From NCBI GenBank assembly GCA_017622495.1, contig JAGAQY010000012.1:62001-126000 (forward strand): DNA of 64,000 bases. The letters are read 5' to 3'. The DNA comes from Bacteroidaceae bacterium (lineage in GTDB: Bacteria; Bacteroidota; Bacteroidia; Bacteroidales; Bacteroidaceae). Below, one piece after another: positions 42,921 to 52,885 of the stretch. Position 1 is the stretch's first letter. Every line of letters starts with the position of its first letter. Under the pieces are notes generated by a model. That model searched no databases. It was given only the letters and a program-made list of their open reading frames with translations, and was not told where the DNA came from. The translations under genes were made by a program, and so were the position numbers.

Positions 42921-45900
42921 TTACTTTACAAGAATCTTCTTACCATTGCTGATATAGAGACCTGCAGGAAGACCCTCAAGAGAGTCGGCCACCTTCTGAC
43001 CGAAGATATTGTATACAGCAGTGGGAGCCATGCCCTCAGTCACTACCTGCTCTACGCTGGTGACATCGTCAATCGACATTGAGCCGTAGTAGTAGAGACG
43101 GAAGTTGTCGAAGATGGTCCAGTAGTATGAGGCAGAACTTGTCTGACGGATACCGATCTTGAGGTCGGCGGCCTTTGTCTGGTCGAACAGGAGCGAGTTC
43201 TCATAGTATCCCTTTGTAAAGTAAGCTGCACTTGAAGCCATGGTATTGGGTACATAGCCTGCGGGAGATGACACGCTCTTGTCGTCGCTATGCAGCTGTG
43301 ACTTGCTTGCGCCCTCGGCCAAGTGGCAGAGCTTGGTATTGGCCGTGCCTGCATAGAGGTAAGCCACTACGCTGTTCTTACCCTTCTGATAGTCGGCATA
43401 GGAGTCGGTGTATGTACCCGGACGGTTGAAGCCTTTTGCACGGAGGTCGTATGTACCTGCGGGCAAGCCATTGATGGTCTGGTTGAAGTCGAATGTCTTC
43501 TCATAGAACTCCATGGCAGAGTTAGCTATGGTGCCTGCACCTGCCCATCCCTCACCGGTAGTGATGGCCGCATCGGCGATGAGGAAGGTGAGGTCAAACG
43601 GCTTCTCCACGCTTGCGGGAGTCACGCTACCGAGGAAGTCCATACCATCCTGACGGAGGCTCTTGCAGGCAGCTTGCAAGGTCTCGAGGGTGGCGTCGGC
43701 ATCAGCAGCCACGGCCTCAGCAGCAGCAAGCGCCGCTTCGAGGGCTGCATCGGCACCGGTGACATCCTCCGTATGTGGTGTCTTGGCCATCGTACGCAAG
43801 TTCTTGATGAGTTCCTTCAGCTCATTAACTATTGAGCCACGTGCAGCGTCATCAAATGCCCGAGTCTCTTCGGCAGTGAGTATCACCCAGTGCTGAGCAG
43901 CTGCGTCAGCAGCGATATCGAAGCTGGCGAGCGACACGCCACCACCGGCCGCAGCGGTCATCGCATTGGCCCAGTTGCCATTGGCGCGCAATACCCAGTA
44001 GCCACGGACGTTGATAGCCGAAGTGCCACTACCAACCTTCACATCTCTGCGGCCTGTCATGAGATGGAACTTCTCTGCGCTGGTAGGTGTCTCGCTTGCT
44101 ACGGTCTTGAAGGTAGAGCCGCTGAGCGAGATGTATTGCCCTGTAGCCGCATTGCGGAACGAGTAGTGCTGTACCTTGGGGTCGAAGCTGAGGTACCATG
44201 CAAAGTTGTCGTCGGCAGCCACATCGGCCGATGTAGCCTCGCTCCATTTCAGTGCGGTACCCTCTACGGTGAGGTACGAGGTATTGAGCCCATAGCTGGC
44301 GCTCTCGTTCTTGATGTAGTACTTCACCTCATCGTCGTGCCCGAAGGTGTAGGCTGGTGAGGCAAAGGTGGCATCGGTAGGCTGCAAGCCATCCTCGTGG
44401 AGGCCCTGGATGATGAGGGCGTTACCATAGTAGAGGAAGTCGGTGCCATCGTCCTCGTGGGCGCCGTTGATACCGTAGGGCCACATGTGTGTGCCGTCGC
44501 CACGCATGGTTTCGGTGGTGTTGTTGTTCCAGAACTGCAGCACCTGGTTGGCTCGTGAGCCGGTCCATGCACCGCCCTGCATGATGGTGCCCCATGTCCA
44601 GTGCGTACCCACGCCCACGCCGTGGGCGGCTTCGTGCATGATGGTACCCGTGCGCTGATACGAGGCGTTGGGGCCTACGCGCATCCATCCGCCATACGAG
44701 CAGTCGGCCGTAGGTGTGCCCGAACCGTAGTTACCGGTGAGGTGGAAGCCGTGCAGACTGATAAACATGTTCCATACCTCCATGCCATAGCGTATGGCAC
44801 CAGAGATGCGCTCGTTCTCCTCGGCGCTACCGCCATTGTTCCACGACCAGGTCATGCCACCCTTGGGGAGGGTGATGATCTTGATCTCGTCGCCATAGGC
44901 CACCTGGTAACCCTCGGTCACCACGTAGGGGCGGGCATAGTATACGGTAGATGGCTGCATATTGTCCATGATGTAGATGCGGCCATTGTTGTCGAAGTAG
45001 CGTGTCGAGCGCTGGTCGTCTACCGTGGGTGCCTTCTCCGTAGCGTAGCAGAAGCCTGCCTCGCGCAGCTTGGCTCCATTGAGGTTGTAGGTGAAGCGGC
45101 CGAAGGCCATCACCGAGCCGCGCGCATAGCGCTGGTCGGTCTTCGTGATGGTGGGCACGGGACCTGTGGGCTCACCCAGCATATAGTTGAATGCAGCCTG
45201 GTCGAGCAGTTCGATTTGGTGTGCCAGTTCCTCGTAGGTGGTAGCGCCATCGGCATAGGCTGCCTTGGCGGCATTGATAGCAGCCATGAAGTCCTCGGCA
45301 CCCAAGCCCTGCCCCTCGCCATACTGCTCCTCGGCCTTTGTGATAGCAGCCTGCAGCGCTGCATAGGCATCGATAGACACCTGAGCCGTCTCAGCAGCCT
45401 CGCGCAGCGGTGTAGACACCTTGATGTAGCCTGCTGTAGAGCCCTTAGCCATTTCGTCTTGAGCAGCTACGATGCAAGCCTTGAGCGCATCCAGCGCAGC
45501 GGCATGCATCTTCATGTCGACGAGTGCGGTAGCTGCATCGATGTAGCGCTGCAACTCGGCCTTATAGTCAGCATCACTGCCACCCACGTAGTAGAGGCGG
45601 AAGTTGTCCACCGCAATCCAGTTACCTGTAGCGCCTACAGCCTCAAAGCCGATGGTAGCGTTGCTCTCGATATTCACGAAGGTGAGTGTATAGTCGTCAG
45701 TCTTGCCTACAGACAGTCTTGCATCGTTAGCCACGATCCATGCGCCGCTCTGCGATGCATTGGTAGCGTTCTGCTGTATGTTCTGCGCAGCAACCACCAG
45801 CTGGTACACGCCCATATCGAGTCCCTGCACCACCTGCAGTGCCTGTGCATCGCCCACCTTGTTGCCCGAGCCGGTCCACTTCTCCAGGTATACCGAGCCC

Positions 45901-47468
45901 GCCTTCTTGGTGAACGAGGTGTTGGTCTGCGTAGCCAGGTTGGCCGTGCTCCATCCCTCCTTCTGCTTCTCGAAGCTGGGGTTCACGATGAGATCAGTCT
46001 TATCGATGGGGTTCTCTACCGATGCATTGGCATAGCGGTAGCTCTTCATAGCCAGGAGCAAGGCATCTGATGCCTCCTTCACATCCTTGTTGGTAGCCTC
46101 GGCATTGCCATACACGTCTGTGGCGGCATCGATAGCGCTCTGCAGGTCTACAGCGCCCACGCCCGTGCCATCGGCATAGAGGGCGGTAGCCTCATCGATG
46201 ACAGCCTTCAGGCTGGCAGCCAGTTCGTCACGGCTCAGGCCCTTGTATACGAGGCGGAATCCCTGCCAGTTGACCCACTGTGCGCTGCTGGTCACGGCAT
46301 ACTTGATGGCCATGTTGCCTGCTGCGTCTACCACGATATCGCGTGCCCATGCCATGGCATCGCCATGAGCGAGCGCCTGTCCGCACGACTGCATGCCGTT
46401 GGGTTCAATCTTGCCGTTGCGCGATACCCAGTTGTTGTCGGTAGCGTTGGTCACACCGTAGTCGATGGAGCCCATGAGCGGGGTCCTGCCCGTGTATTTA
46501 CCCTTGTTGGTGGTGACGGTGAGTGTGGGTGCGCTGCCCGATCCATCCTCACGGTAGAGTGAGTGGAAGCCCAGGTCGTAGGTGCCCAAGGGTAGCGTGG
46601 CCTCCTGCTCCAGAGTGAAGGTGGCGTGGTATACCTCAAACTCCTCCCATCCGAAGGCGGGCGAGCCATTGTGCCAGGGCTTGGCCGAGGCGCTGCCCAC
46701 CATGTCGGCATTGTCGAGCATGAACGACACCTCCAGGGGCTCGGTGATGTCTACACACACGCTGCCGAAGAGCTTGCGTGCAGCAGCCTTGAGGCTCTCC
46801 TCGGTGGCATTGGCATCAGTGTAGGCAGCCAAAGCCTCATCGAGTGCTGCAGCATGCACATCCACCTTGCCTGCAGCCACTACAGCCTCGTATACAGCAT
46901 ACAGCTGCTTGCGGCTCTTGTAGAGGGCATACTTACCGTCCGTAACGTTGCTCTCCTTGATGAAGGCCCACGTAGTCTGTCCTGTGCCGTCGGTGAGCGT
47001 GAGGTGCCCGCCATAGGTCCACGACACGTCGAGCATCTTCTCATACGCTTCATTGGTGAGCGTATACACGCGACTACCCTCCTCCACCTCAGCATAGGTG
47101 AAGTAGGCATTGGTATTCTTGTTGATCACCACATCGCCCGCCTTGTCGCTGGGGCACGCAATGTAGTAGCTGTTGCCCTTCTCCCTGTTGCGCATGCGCA
47201 AGCGGCCGTCGGTAGTGGAGAACACGTACGACTGGTTCGGAATAGAGGCAGTGTAGTCGCCATTGGTGAGGCGCGCGGCACAGGCCTGCGTGTTGCTGGT
47301 CATACCATACATGACGAACGCATCGGCCTCCACGTTGTAGACATACACGATGTCGGTCGATTTCAGCGTAGTGAGGTCCTCACCTGGCACAGCAGGAGCG
47401 GTCCACACCTGTGCCTGCACTGCCATGGCAGCCACCAAGCACCAACCTAGAAGTAATGATTTCTTCAT
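42921..47468 (-). CDS. Large secreted zincin-like metallopeptidase
   Basis: A 1515-residue exported protein (signal MKKSLLLGWCLVAAMAVQA). Residues about 25-180 look like a lectin/ricin-like beta-trefoil. Helical linkers of FIVAR type (ALDEALAAYTDANATEESLKAAARKL and similar) alternate with beta-sandwich carbohydrate-binding-like domains. At 945-957 lies HEAAHGVGVGTHW: a HExxH zincin core with Gly 952 and a third His 956 one residue later than in standard metzincins (HExxHxxGxxH). It is followed by GTIMQGGAW. The C-tail YNIFGQKV...PAGLYISNGKKILVK matches the tails at 20129 and 48629. Target may be a glycoprotein or mucin; this is inference. Own promoter upstream and terminator downstream. Confidence 0.75.
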   Translation of the reverse strand: MKKSLLLGWCLVAAMAVQAQVWTAPAVPGEDLTTLKSTDIVYVYNVEADAFVMYGMTSNTQACAARLTNGDYTASIPNQSYVFSTTDGRLRMRNREKGNSYYIACPSDKAGDVVINKNTNAYFTYAEVEEGSRVYTLTNEAYEKMLDVSWTYGGHLTLTDGTGQTTWAFIKESNVTDGKYALYKSRKQLYAVYEAVVAAGKVDVHAAALDEALAAYTDANATEESLKAAARKLFGSVCVDITEPLEVSFMLDNADMVGSASAKPWHNGSPAFGWEEFEVYHATFTLEQEATLPLGTYDLGFHSLYREDGSGSAPTLTVTTNKGKYTGRTPLMGSIDYGVTNATDNNWVSRNGKIEPNGMQSCGQALAHGDAMAWARDIVVDAAGNMAIKYAVTSSAQWVNWQGFRLVYKGLSRDELAASLKAVIDEATALYADGTGVGAVDLQSAIDAATDVYGNAEATNKDVKEASDALLLAMKSYRYANASVENPIDKTDLIVNPSFEKQKEGWSTANLATQTNTSFTKKAGSVYLEKWTGSGNKVGDAQALQVVQGLDMGVYQLVVAAQNIQQNATNASQSGAWIVANDARLSVGKTDDYTLTFVNIESNATIGFEAVGATGNWIAVDNFRLYYVGGSDADYKAELQRYIDAATALVDMKMHAAALDALKACIVAAQDEMAKGSTAGYIKVSTPLREAAETAQVSIDAYAALQAAITKAEEQYGEGQGLGAEDFMAAINAAKAAYADGATTYEELAHQIELLDQAAFNYMLGEPTGPVPTITKTDQRYARGSVMAFGRFTYNLNGAKLREAGFCYATEKAPTVDDQRSTRYFDNNGRIYIMDNMQPSTVYYARPYVVTEGYQVAYGDEIKIITLPKGGMTWSWNNGGSAEENERISGAIRYGMEVWNMFISLHGFHLTGNYGSGTPTADCSYGGWMRVGPNASYQRTGTIMHEAAHGVGVGTHWTWGTIMQGGAWTGSRANQVLQFWNNNTTETMRGDGTHMWPYGINGAHEDDGTDFLYYGNALIIQGLHEDGLQPTDATFASPAYTFGHDDEVKYYIKNESASYGLNTSYLTVEGTALKWSEATSADVAADDNFAWYLSFDPKVQHYSFRNAATGQYISLSGSTFKTVASETPTSAEKFHLMTGRRDVKVGSGTSAINVRGYWVLRANGNWANAMTAAAGGGVSLASFDIAADAAAQHWVILTAEETRAFDDAARGSIVNELKELIKNLRTMAKTPHTEDVTGADAALEAALAAAEAVAADADATLETLQAACKSLRQDGMDFLGSVTPASVEKPFDLTFLIADAAITTGEGWAGAGTIANSAMEFYEKTFDFNQTINGLPAGTYDLRAKGFNRPGTYTDSYADYQKGKNSVVAYLYAGTANTKLCHLAEGASKSQLHSDDKSVSSPAGYVPNTMASSAAYFTKGYYENSLLFDQTKAADLKIGIRQTSSASYYWTIFDNFRLYYYGSMSIDDVTSVEQVVTEGMAPTAVYNIFGQKVADSLEGLPAGLYISNGKKILVK

Positions 47469-47545
47469 AATAATAATAGTTTTGTTTATTATTGTAAAAG
47501 ATGATTGTCCGAGCTACGGGAATTCGTATTTTGCAAATATCCCTA

Positions 47546-47577
47546 CAAAGATAGAAAACATATGCAAACATCGCAAA
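47546..47577 (-). promoter_or_regulatory. Promoter of the zincin-like gene
   Basis: Minus-strand TTTG (47574-47577), exactly 20 bp, TATCTTTG (47546-47553); start codon about 78 bp downstream. The rest of 47469-47728 shows no gene. Confidence 0.82.
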
Positions 47578-47728
47578 TTTATAGAAGGGAAACAAGCTAG
47601 AGAGAGGGTGCTGACACAAGATGGCAGCACGAAATGGGGAAAAACACAGATAAGCACCCGCGGGGGTACTATTTGTATGAGATATGTGAGTTGGATGTAT
47701 GCCCACTTGACCAGCAGTTTCTTTCCAT

Positions 47729-48516
47729 TCATTGATAGTGCAAATAATCCACATCTACCCAGCCCTCAACAGCGACATCGTTGTATGAGTAGATGCCGAT
47801 GCGGTCGCCGCGGTAGTGCCCCCACACCATACGGTAAGGCTTTCCGAAAGGCACGAAATGGTCGCCATCGAGACTGTAATGGTAGGTAGAGAGTCCGTCA
47901 AGCCCCCAGCGTGATTGCAGCCAGATATAGGGCTGGGCAAGACGCTCGCCACGAGTAAAGTGCTGCCCCTCGAAATGTTCGATGTAGCGCTCCCCCTCGC
48001 ACTGCACGACACCCAACCCTGAGCAGTGGGCCGAGAAATGACACAAGCCGGCACGTTGGCCATCGGCCATGTTGCTGATGTCAACCTTGATGGTGACACA
48101 GTTGGCAGGTGTGCGCCAAGTTCGCTGCGTGAGCGTGTTGCCAGCCTTGAAGAGATTGCCTGGTTCAAGAGGGCGGAAGGCACGCAGCCGCATCCACCCG
48201 GGACGCTCTGTGAGCGAGTGCATATATGCACGGGGCTGATAGTTCCACTGCCACTGCGGAGCTAGCTCCTGACTATCAAAATCGTCGCTACGGACAATCA
48301 TGAGGCGCTTGGCCCCCACTTTAGGCATACCACCTGACCATACCATAGAACCAATCTCACCCTTGCTACGATCACCTATCATGGGCCATCCGTCGGCCCA
48401 CTCTACGGGGAGCAGACTTGCTACACGTCCGCTCCAGTCGCCCGAACCATGATGCGTGAAGAAGTACCACTTGCCGTCAGGACCCTCTACGATGCCGCCC
48501 TGATGGCTTCGCTCTC
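47729..48516 (-). pseudogene. 3' part of a GH43 glycosidase gene
   Basis: The minus-strand frame reads ...HQGGIVEGPDGKWYFFTHHGSGDWSGRVASLLPVEWADGWPMIG and then a C-terminal concanavalin-like domain (APQWQWNYQPRAYMHSLTERPGWMRLRA...), as in GH43 beta-xylosidase/arabinofuranosidase proteins. The N-terminal half with the catalytic Asp residues is missing: upstream of about 48505 the DNA belongs to an aldo/keto reductase gene in another frame. The first in-frame ATG is at 48382, which would leave 217 residues. It is a broken gene unless the leftover domain is expressed. Confidence 0.85.
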
Positions 48517-48609
48517 GCTGATACTGTGAAATACGCCGCCCAATGAGGAGGCTCCGAAACTAAGGGCCGATACCTTCAAGCCCGTTTGTCCAATAGTGCG
48601 ATAATCCAT
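48487..48609 (-). pseudogene. 5' remnant of an aldo/keto reductase gene
   Basis: ATG 48609 starts MDYRTIGQTGLKVSALSFGASS..., closely matching the aldo/keto reductase at 42787 up to ESEAIR (37 residues), then runs out of frame into the GH43 remnant and stops at 48487-48489. Switch point lies within about 48499-48510 (GCCATCAGGG on the minus strand), overlapping both homologies, as expected for a deletion at a short shared sequence. Confidence 0.88.
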
Positions 48610-48628
48610 AGTGGAGATTGTATTTGGG

Positions 48629-51600
48629 TTATTTAACAAGTAACTTCTTGCCATTCATGATATAAAGTCCACGTGGCAATGTGCCGATGTCTTCGCTTAC
48701 CTTCACCCCCTGCAGTGTATATATGCTTGTTGCTACAGGCTGTCCGGCATACTCCATATCCTCCATTGCGGTAGTCCCGTAATAAGCGAGTTTCACCTTC
48801 TCGGCACGAAACTCCTGACGTGCGGGACTGTTCAGCAGGTCGGCCTGCCATCCGAGCAGCACTTCCTGTGCTTCGGTTATGGTGAATCGTATGCCCCAGT
48901 ACTCCCCGTCGGCCCGACACTCCATGAGGGGCATGTGGGCTATTGCTTTATCGGGAATATCAGTAGTGGCAAGAGGCTCACCGGCTGCAAAGACATAGGC
49001 ATTGGTGATATTGTCTACGGTGTTGTATATAGCTCCAAAGAAGTATGTACCCGCCTCGAGTTCCACACGGCGGTATACCCGGGCGTCAGTGATGTCCGAT
49101 GTCTCAGGAGCATTCTGCTTGTCGTCCCACACGCCCAATGTGAGGTGATCACGGCCAGGCCACTTGTCGAGTCCGCCACGTGTGCCCTCGCTATTGGAGG
49201 GTATGTCATAGTTCTCTACCGTCCAATATAGTGGGGTACCGAATCGGTCGTTACCACCCTTGGCACGTGTGAATCCGTAAATCTCCACCAGATATTGTTC
49301 GGTGACATCAGCAGCGCCAGCCTCATCGTAGGTAGTGCCCTTGACACGTCCTCCATCGAGGAATACACCGTAAGCCATCGTGAGCGCATCGTATGCAGCA
49401 ACAATCTCCTCTGCCGAAGCATCATCAGCGACAGTACGTGCTTCAGCGATGGCCGCCTTCAGCGCATCCGACGCCTCCACGGTATAGTATCCCGTATTGT
49501 CGCCTACCTTGACGGCATCAGCCTTAGCCGATATCTCCTCGATGAGGTCCTGCAGTTTGGCATAGGTCATTTCGTTATATCGGTACAATGCTATCTCTTC
49601 GGCACGTATCTCCTGAGTGGTAGAGCCACTGGTGAGATTCATCTGAAAACCGATATAGAGGTCGGTATCCTCAGTGAGTGTAAAATTGAGTCCATACAAC
49701 TGCATGTTATTGGTAGCCTCGGCAAGTGCGTAGTATGCAATGGCATTTCCCGGTATCGCATCGGTATCATACAGTTCAGACGACACAAACATATAGGCAT
49801 CGGGGCTCACCTGATAGCAGGCGTTGAATGCTGCACCAAAGTAGTACCTGCCGGCACCGAGACGTATGCGACGATAGATGCGTGCATGGGCAAGATTGCC
49901 CTCCTGATTATTGGCAGCATCGTTCCATACACCAAGCATGAGGGCATCTCTGCCCTCATATTTGTCGAGGCCCTGCTTCACGCCGTCGCCTCCGTTAGGT
50001 ATCTTAAAATTCTCCACTGTCCAATGCTCGGGCCTTCCAAACCGTTGCTCGCCTCCCTCGGCGCGAGTAAAATCGGATGCTTCGATGAGAAATTCTTCTG
50101 TGATATCCTCGTAGGGCATGTTGTCAGGTGCGCCGCCCAGGTTCTTAGCTTGGGCGAGGTAGGTTTCCCATTCCTCTTTTACCTGATAGTATAGCGTGTT
50201 CTCTTCCTCTGGGGTGAGTGTTCCCACCTGTTCCATCCATGCGTAGCACTTGTCAAACATGGCTTGCCACGCCTCACGGTTGTAGTATCCTGTATTGTCG
50301 CCCAAGAACGGCTCCATCTCGGCCAGCGTGGCATCCATCTCGTACAGCAAGTCGTCGAGATAGGTGTCGGGCAAAGCATAGAGGGCTACGGTCTCAGCGC
50401 GAAACTCCTGCGTGGCATTGCCCGTGAGGTTGGCTTGAAATCCGATGTATAGGTCGGCCTCCTCCTTCAGTTCAAACCACAATCCGCATAGTTGCTTGTC
50501 TTCGCTAACCTCCTGTATCGGATAGCATGCAATGGCGTTTTCTGGTATTTGAGCTGTAGAGAGCAACTCTGTAGAAACAAACATATAGGCATCACGTCCT
50601 ATACCGTAGCGTGTGTTGTATCCTGCACCGAAGTAGTACTTGCCCTCCTCAAGGTGCACCTTACGGTATATGCGCGCATTGGCGAGGTCGCCCTCCTGAT
50701 TGTTGGCTGCATCGTTCCATACGCCCAACATGAGAGCATCATTGCCCGAGTAGCGGTCGAGGCCCTGCTTCACGCCGTCGCCACCGTTAGGTATCTTGAA
50801 GTTCTCGACAGTCCAATATTCGGGTTTGCCAAATCGAGTGTCACCCTCGGCACGTGTAAAGCCCGAGGCCTCTACGAGGTATTCCTTTGTAATATCGGTA
50901 TATTCAGTACTGGTAAACTTACCACCCTTGTTCATGCCATTCTTCTTGAAGTCCTCATACACGGCCAGCAACGTAGCAGTAGCGTCCTCAAGGGCTGCAT
51001 CGGCCATGTCGGCCGTAGCCTCCTTGGCTTTAGCCAAAGCCTCGCGCAAAGCAGGCAGGGCAAGGGTGCTGGGCTTGCCCGTATTGGTAAAGCTCGCAAT
51101 GGATTCTACTTTTGCCACATACTCCTCGACAGCCTTGATAGTAGCTTGCAGCTTGTCGTATGCCCTCACCGCATCCTCCTCCAGCGTAATGACAAATACG
51201 GGAGCTATCTCATTGCAGCGTGTGGCAGGGACAGTGACGGTGAGTCCGTCGACCCCTTGCTTGTACTCCACATTGCCATGCCCCAACAGGTCCACTGAGG
51301 TTACCTTACCGCTGTAGTACTTCGATATGATGGAGAAGCACTCAAAGGTGAACTCCCCACTGCCGGGCCATGCCATGATGGTGGCGTATACCTTACCATC
51401 CTTCTGCACGTAGCGTACATCGCGTGCCGAGTAATTCAGTCCCTCGTTGAATCCCTGCGCATTCATCGGGTTGCTGGCCTCGGCCAAAGGTCCTTCACCG
51501 AAGGTCTTCCAGGTGCGCGTACCATAGATAGATTCCCCGTTCTGGTCCATCCAAGCCTTGATGCCGGCCAATACAGCCTCCTCCTTCTCATCAATGGTGC

Positions 51601-52783
51601 CATCGCTACGTATGGGCACCGAGAGCAACAGGTTACCGTTCTTCGACACGATGTCGACAAGCATACGCACCACCTGGGCTGCACTCTTGTAGCCGTTATT
51701 ATTATATACGGCCTGGTCGTAGTGCCAGCTACCGATGCAGGTACAGGTTTGCCAGTATTTCTCCTGCATACGGTCAGGAATACCGCGCTCAACGTCCCAC
51801 AGCATATACTTCTTCTGGTCGGCATCGAGCTGCTTGCCAGTGACAACAACCTGAGGTGTACCATCATGTTGGGCGGCACTGGTATTGTAGTAGTGGGCGA
51901 GGATATTCTTTCCTATATTATCGTCGCATCCATAAAAGGGCATGGCCGTATCGTCAAAATATATCATATCGGGCTGGTAGTCGTTGATACACTGCAGCAC
52001 ACGGTTCTGGAACTTCTGCTTATATTCCTGCGAGGGAAGCGATGCACCATTGCCCCACTCCCACTGACTATGTATGGTTCCTGACTCACGCCAACCGTTG
52101 CTGGGGACGTGGTTCTGCGCATACAGCTCCTGTGGATCATAACCTTTCCACCACTTTTCTGTGCCGTCGGCATTGAGCTTGTAGCCATCCTCCTTGGTGA
52201 GGTTGCCGTCATACTCCTGCGAGGGCTCAAGCCAAGTCCATGCGTGACTAGCATGCATACTCACTCCCACTTTGAGGTCGACCTTACGGCATGCGTCGTA
52301 CCACTCCTTGAGCAGGTCGCGCTTGGGGCCCATATTTACTGAGTTCCACTCCTGGTAGGGTGAGTTCCACAGGTCAAAGTTGTCATGATGGTTGCCCAGC
52401 GCCATGAAGTAGCGTGCCCCCACGCTCTTGTACAGGTTGACCAGTCGCTCGGGGTTCCAGTTCTGTGCCTTCCAGTCGTTGCACAGCTCCTTAAGTCCAA
52501 ACTCGGCAGGGTCACCAAAGTGGTCCCAATGCCAGTTCTGCTGTCCCGACCCCATGTAATACATGAATCGGGCATACCAGTCTCCAGCCTCGGCATGGCA
52601 CTGTGGACCCCAGTGTGCCCAGATTCCAAACTTGGCATCCATAAACCACTCAGGGCATTCCCACTGACTAAGCGAGTTCCACTCAGGGGTATAGTCACCC
52701 TTCTTGACTTCAACATCGGTTTGCTGCGCATAGCCAACAACACTTGCAGTCATCAGCAATACCATAAATAAAGTCTTCTTCAT
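48629..52783 (-). CDS. Multimodular GH29 alpha-L-fucosidase-like protein
   Basis: 1384 residues from ATG 52783 (signal MKKTLFMVLLMTASVVGYA); an upstream frame to 52855 is rejected because it hides the signal peptide. Residues about 25-560 are a GH29 module (WECPEWFMDAKFGIWAHWGPQ, GNHHDNFDLW, YFDDTAMPFYG). A FIVAR-like helical segment follows. Three copies of a module of about 200 residues start near 623, 888 and 1157, each opening DIT(K/E)E(Y/F)L(V/I)EASxFTRAEG and containing WTVENFKIPNGGDGVKQGLDxYxG and RIYRxxxLxxGxYYFGAxYN; they resemble DUF5013-type domains. The C-tail YTLQGVKV...PRGLYIMNGKKLLVK ends it. Probably secreted and attached or released via the type IX route. Confidence 0.82.
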   Translation of the reverse strand: MKKTLFMVLLMTASVVGYAQQTDVEVKKGDYTPEWNSLSQWECPEWFMDAKFGIWAHWGPQCHAEAGDWYARFMYYMGSGQQNWHWDHFGDPAEFGLKELCNDWKAQNWNPERLVNLYKSVGARYFMALGNHHDNFDLWNSPYQEWNSVNMGPKRDLLKEWYDACRKVDLKVGVSMHASHAWTWLEPSQEYDGNLTKEDGYKLNADGTEKWWKGYDPQELYAQNHVPSNGWRESGTIHSQWEWGNGASLPSQEYKQKFQNRVLQCINDYQPDMIYFDDTAMPFYGCDDNIGKNILAHYYNTSAAQHDGTPQVVVTGKQLDADQKKYMLWDVERGIPDRMQEKYWQTCTCIGSWHYDQAVYNNNGYKSAAQVVRMLVDIVSKNGNLLLSVPIRSDGTIDEKEEAVLAGIKAWMDQNGESIYGTRTWKTFGEGPLAEASNPMNAQGFNEGLNYSARDVRYVQKDGKVYATIMAWPGSGEFTFECFSIISKYYSGKVTSVDLLGHGNVEYKQGVDGLTVTVPATRCNEIAPVFVITLEEDAVRAYDKLQATIKAVEEYVAKVESIASFTNTGKPSTLALPALREALAKAKEATADMADAALEDATATLLAVYEDFKKNGMNKGGKFTSTEYTDITKEYLVEASGFTRAEGDTRFGKPEYWTVENFKIPNGGDGVKQGLDRYSGNDALMLGVWNDAANNQEGDLANARIYRKVHLEEGKYYFGAGYNTRYGIGRDAYMFVSTELLSTAQIPENAIACYPIQEVSEDKQLCGLWFELKEEADLYIGFQANLTGNATQEFRAETVALYALPDTYLDDLLYEMDATLAEMEPFLGDNTGYYNREAWQAMFDKCYAWMEQVGTLTPEEENTLYYQVKEEWETYLAQAKNLGGAPDNMPYEDITEEFLIEASDFTRAEGGEQRFGRPEHWTVENFKIPNGGDGVKQGLDKYEGRDALMLGVWNDAANNQEGNLAHARIYRRIRLGAGRYYFGAAFNACYQVSPDAYMFVSSELYDTDAIPGNAIAYYALAEATNNMQLYGLNFTLTEDTDLYIGFQMNLTSGSTTQEIRAEEIALYRYNEMTYAKLQDLIEEISAKADAVKVGDNTGYYTVEASDALKAAIAEARTVADDASAEEIVAAYDALTMAYGVFLDGGRVKGTTYDEAGAADVTEQYLVEIYGFTRAKGGNDRFGTPLYWTVENYDIPSNSEGTRGGLDKWPGRDHLTLGVWDDKQNAPETSDITDARVYRRVELEAGTYFFGAIYNTVDNITNAYVFAAGEPLATTDIPDKAIAHMPLMECRADGEYWGIRFTITEAQEVLLGWQADLLNSPARQEFRAEKVKLAYYGTTAMEDMEYAGQPVATSIYTLQGVKVSEDIGTLPRGLYIMNGKKLLVK

Positions 52784-52817
52784 AGCGATACGTATTTTAC
52801 TGTTAAATTCTATGCTG

Positions 52818-52825
52818 CAAAGATA
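52818..52825 (-). promoter_or_regulatory. -7 element for the multimodular GH29 gene
   Basis: TATCTTTG on the minus strand, 35 bp before the start codon; no exact TTTG 20 bp further upstream. Confidence 0.6.
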
Positions 52826-52885
52826 CATTATTTTCAAAATCGGGATATAGTACAATAATAGCCATCAATAGGACATTAATGAATG

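Noticed and set aside
44601..46070. 489-codon plus-strand frame opposite the zincin-like gene
   Set aside because: Shadow frame with no signal or domain; it covers the HExxH region of the real gene.
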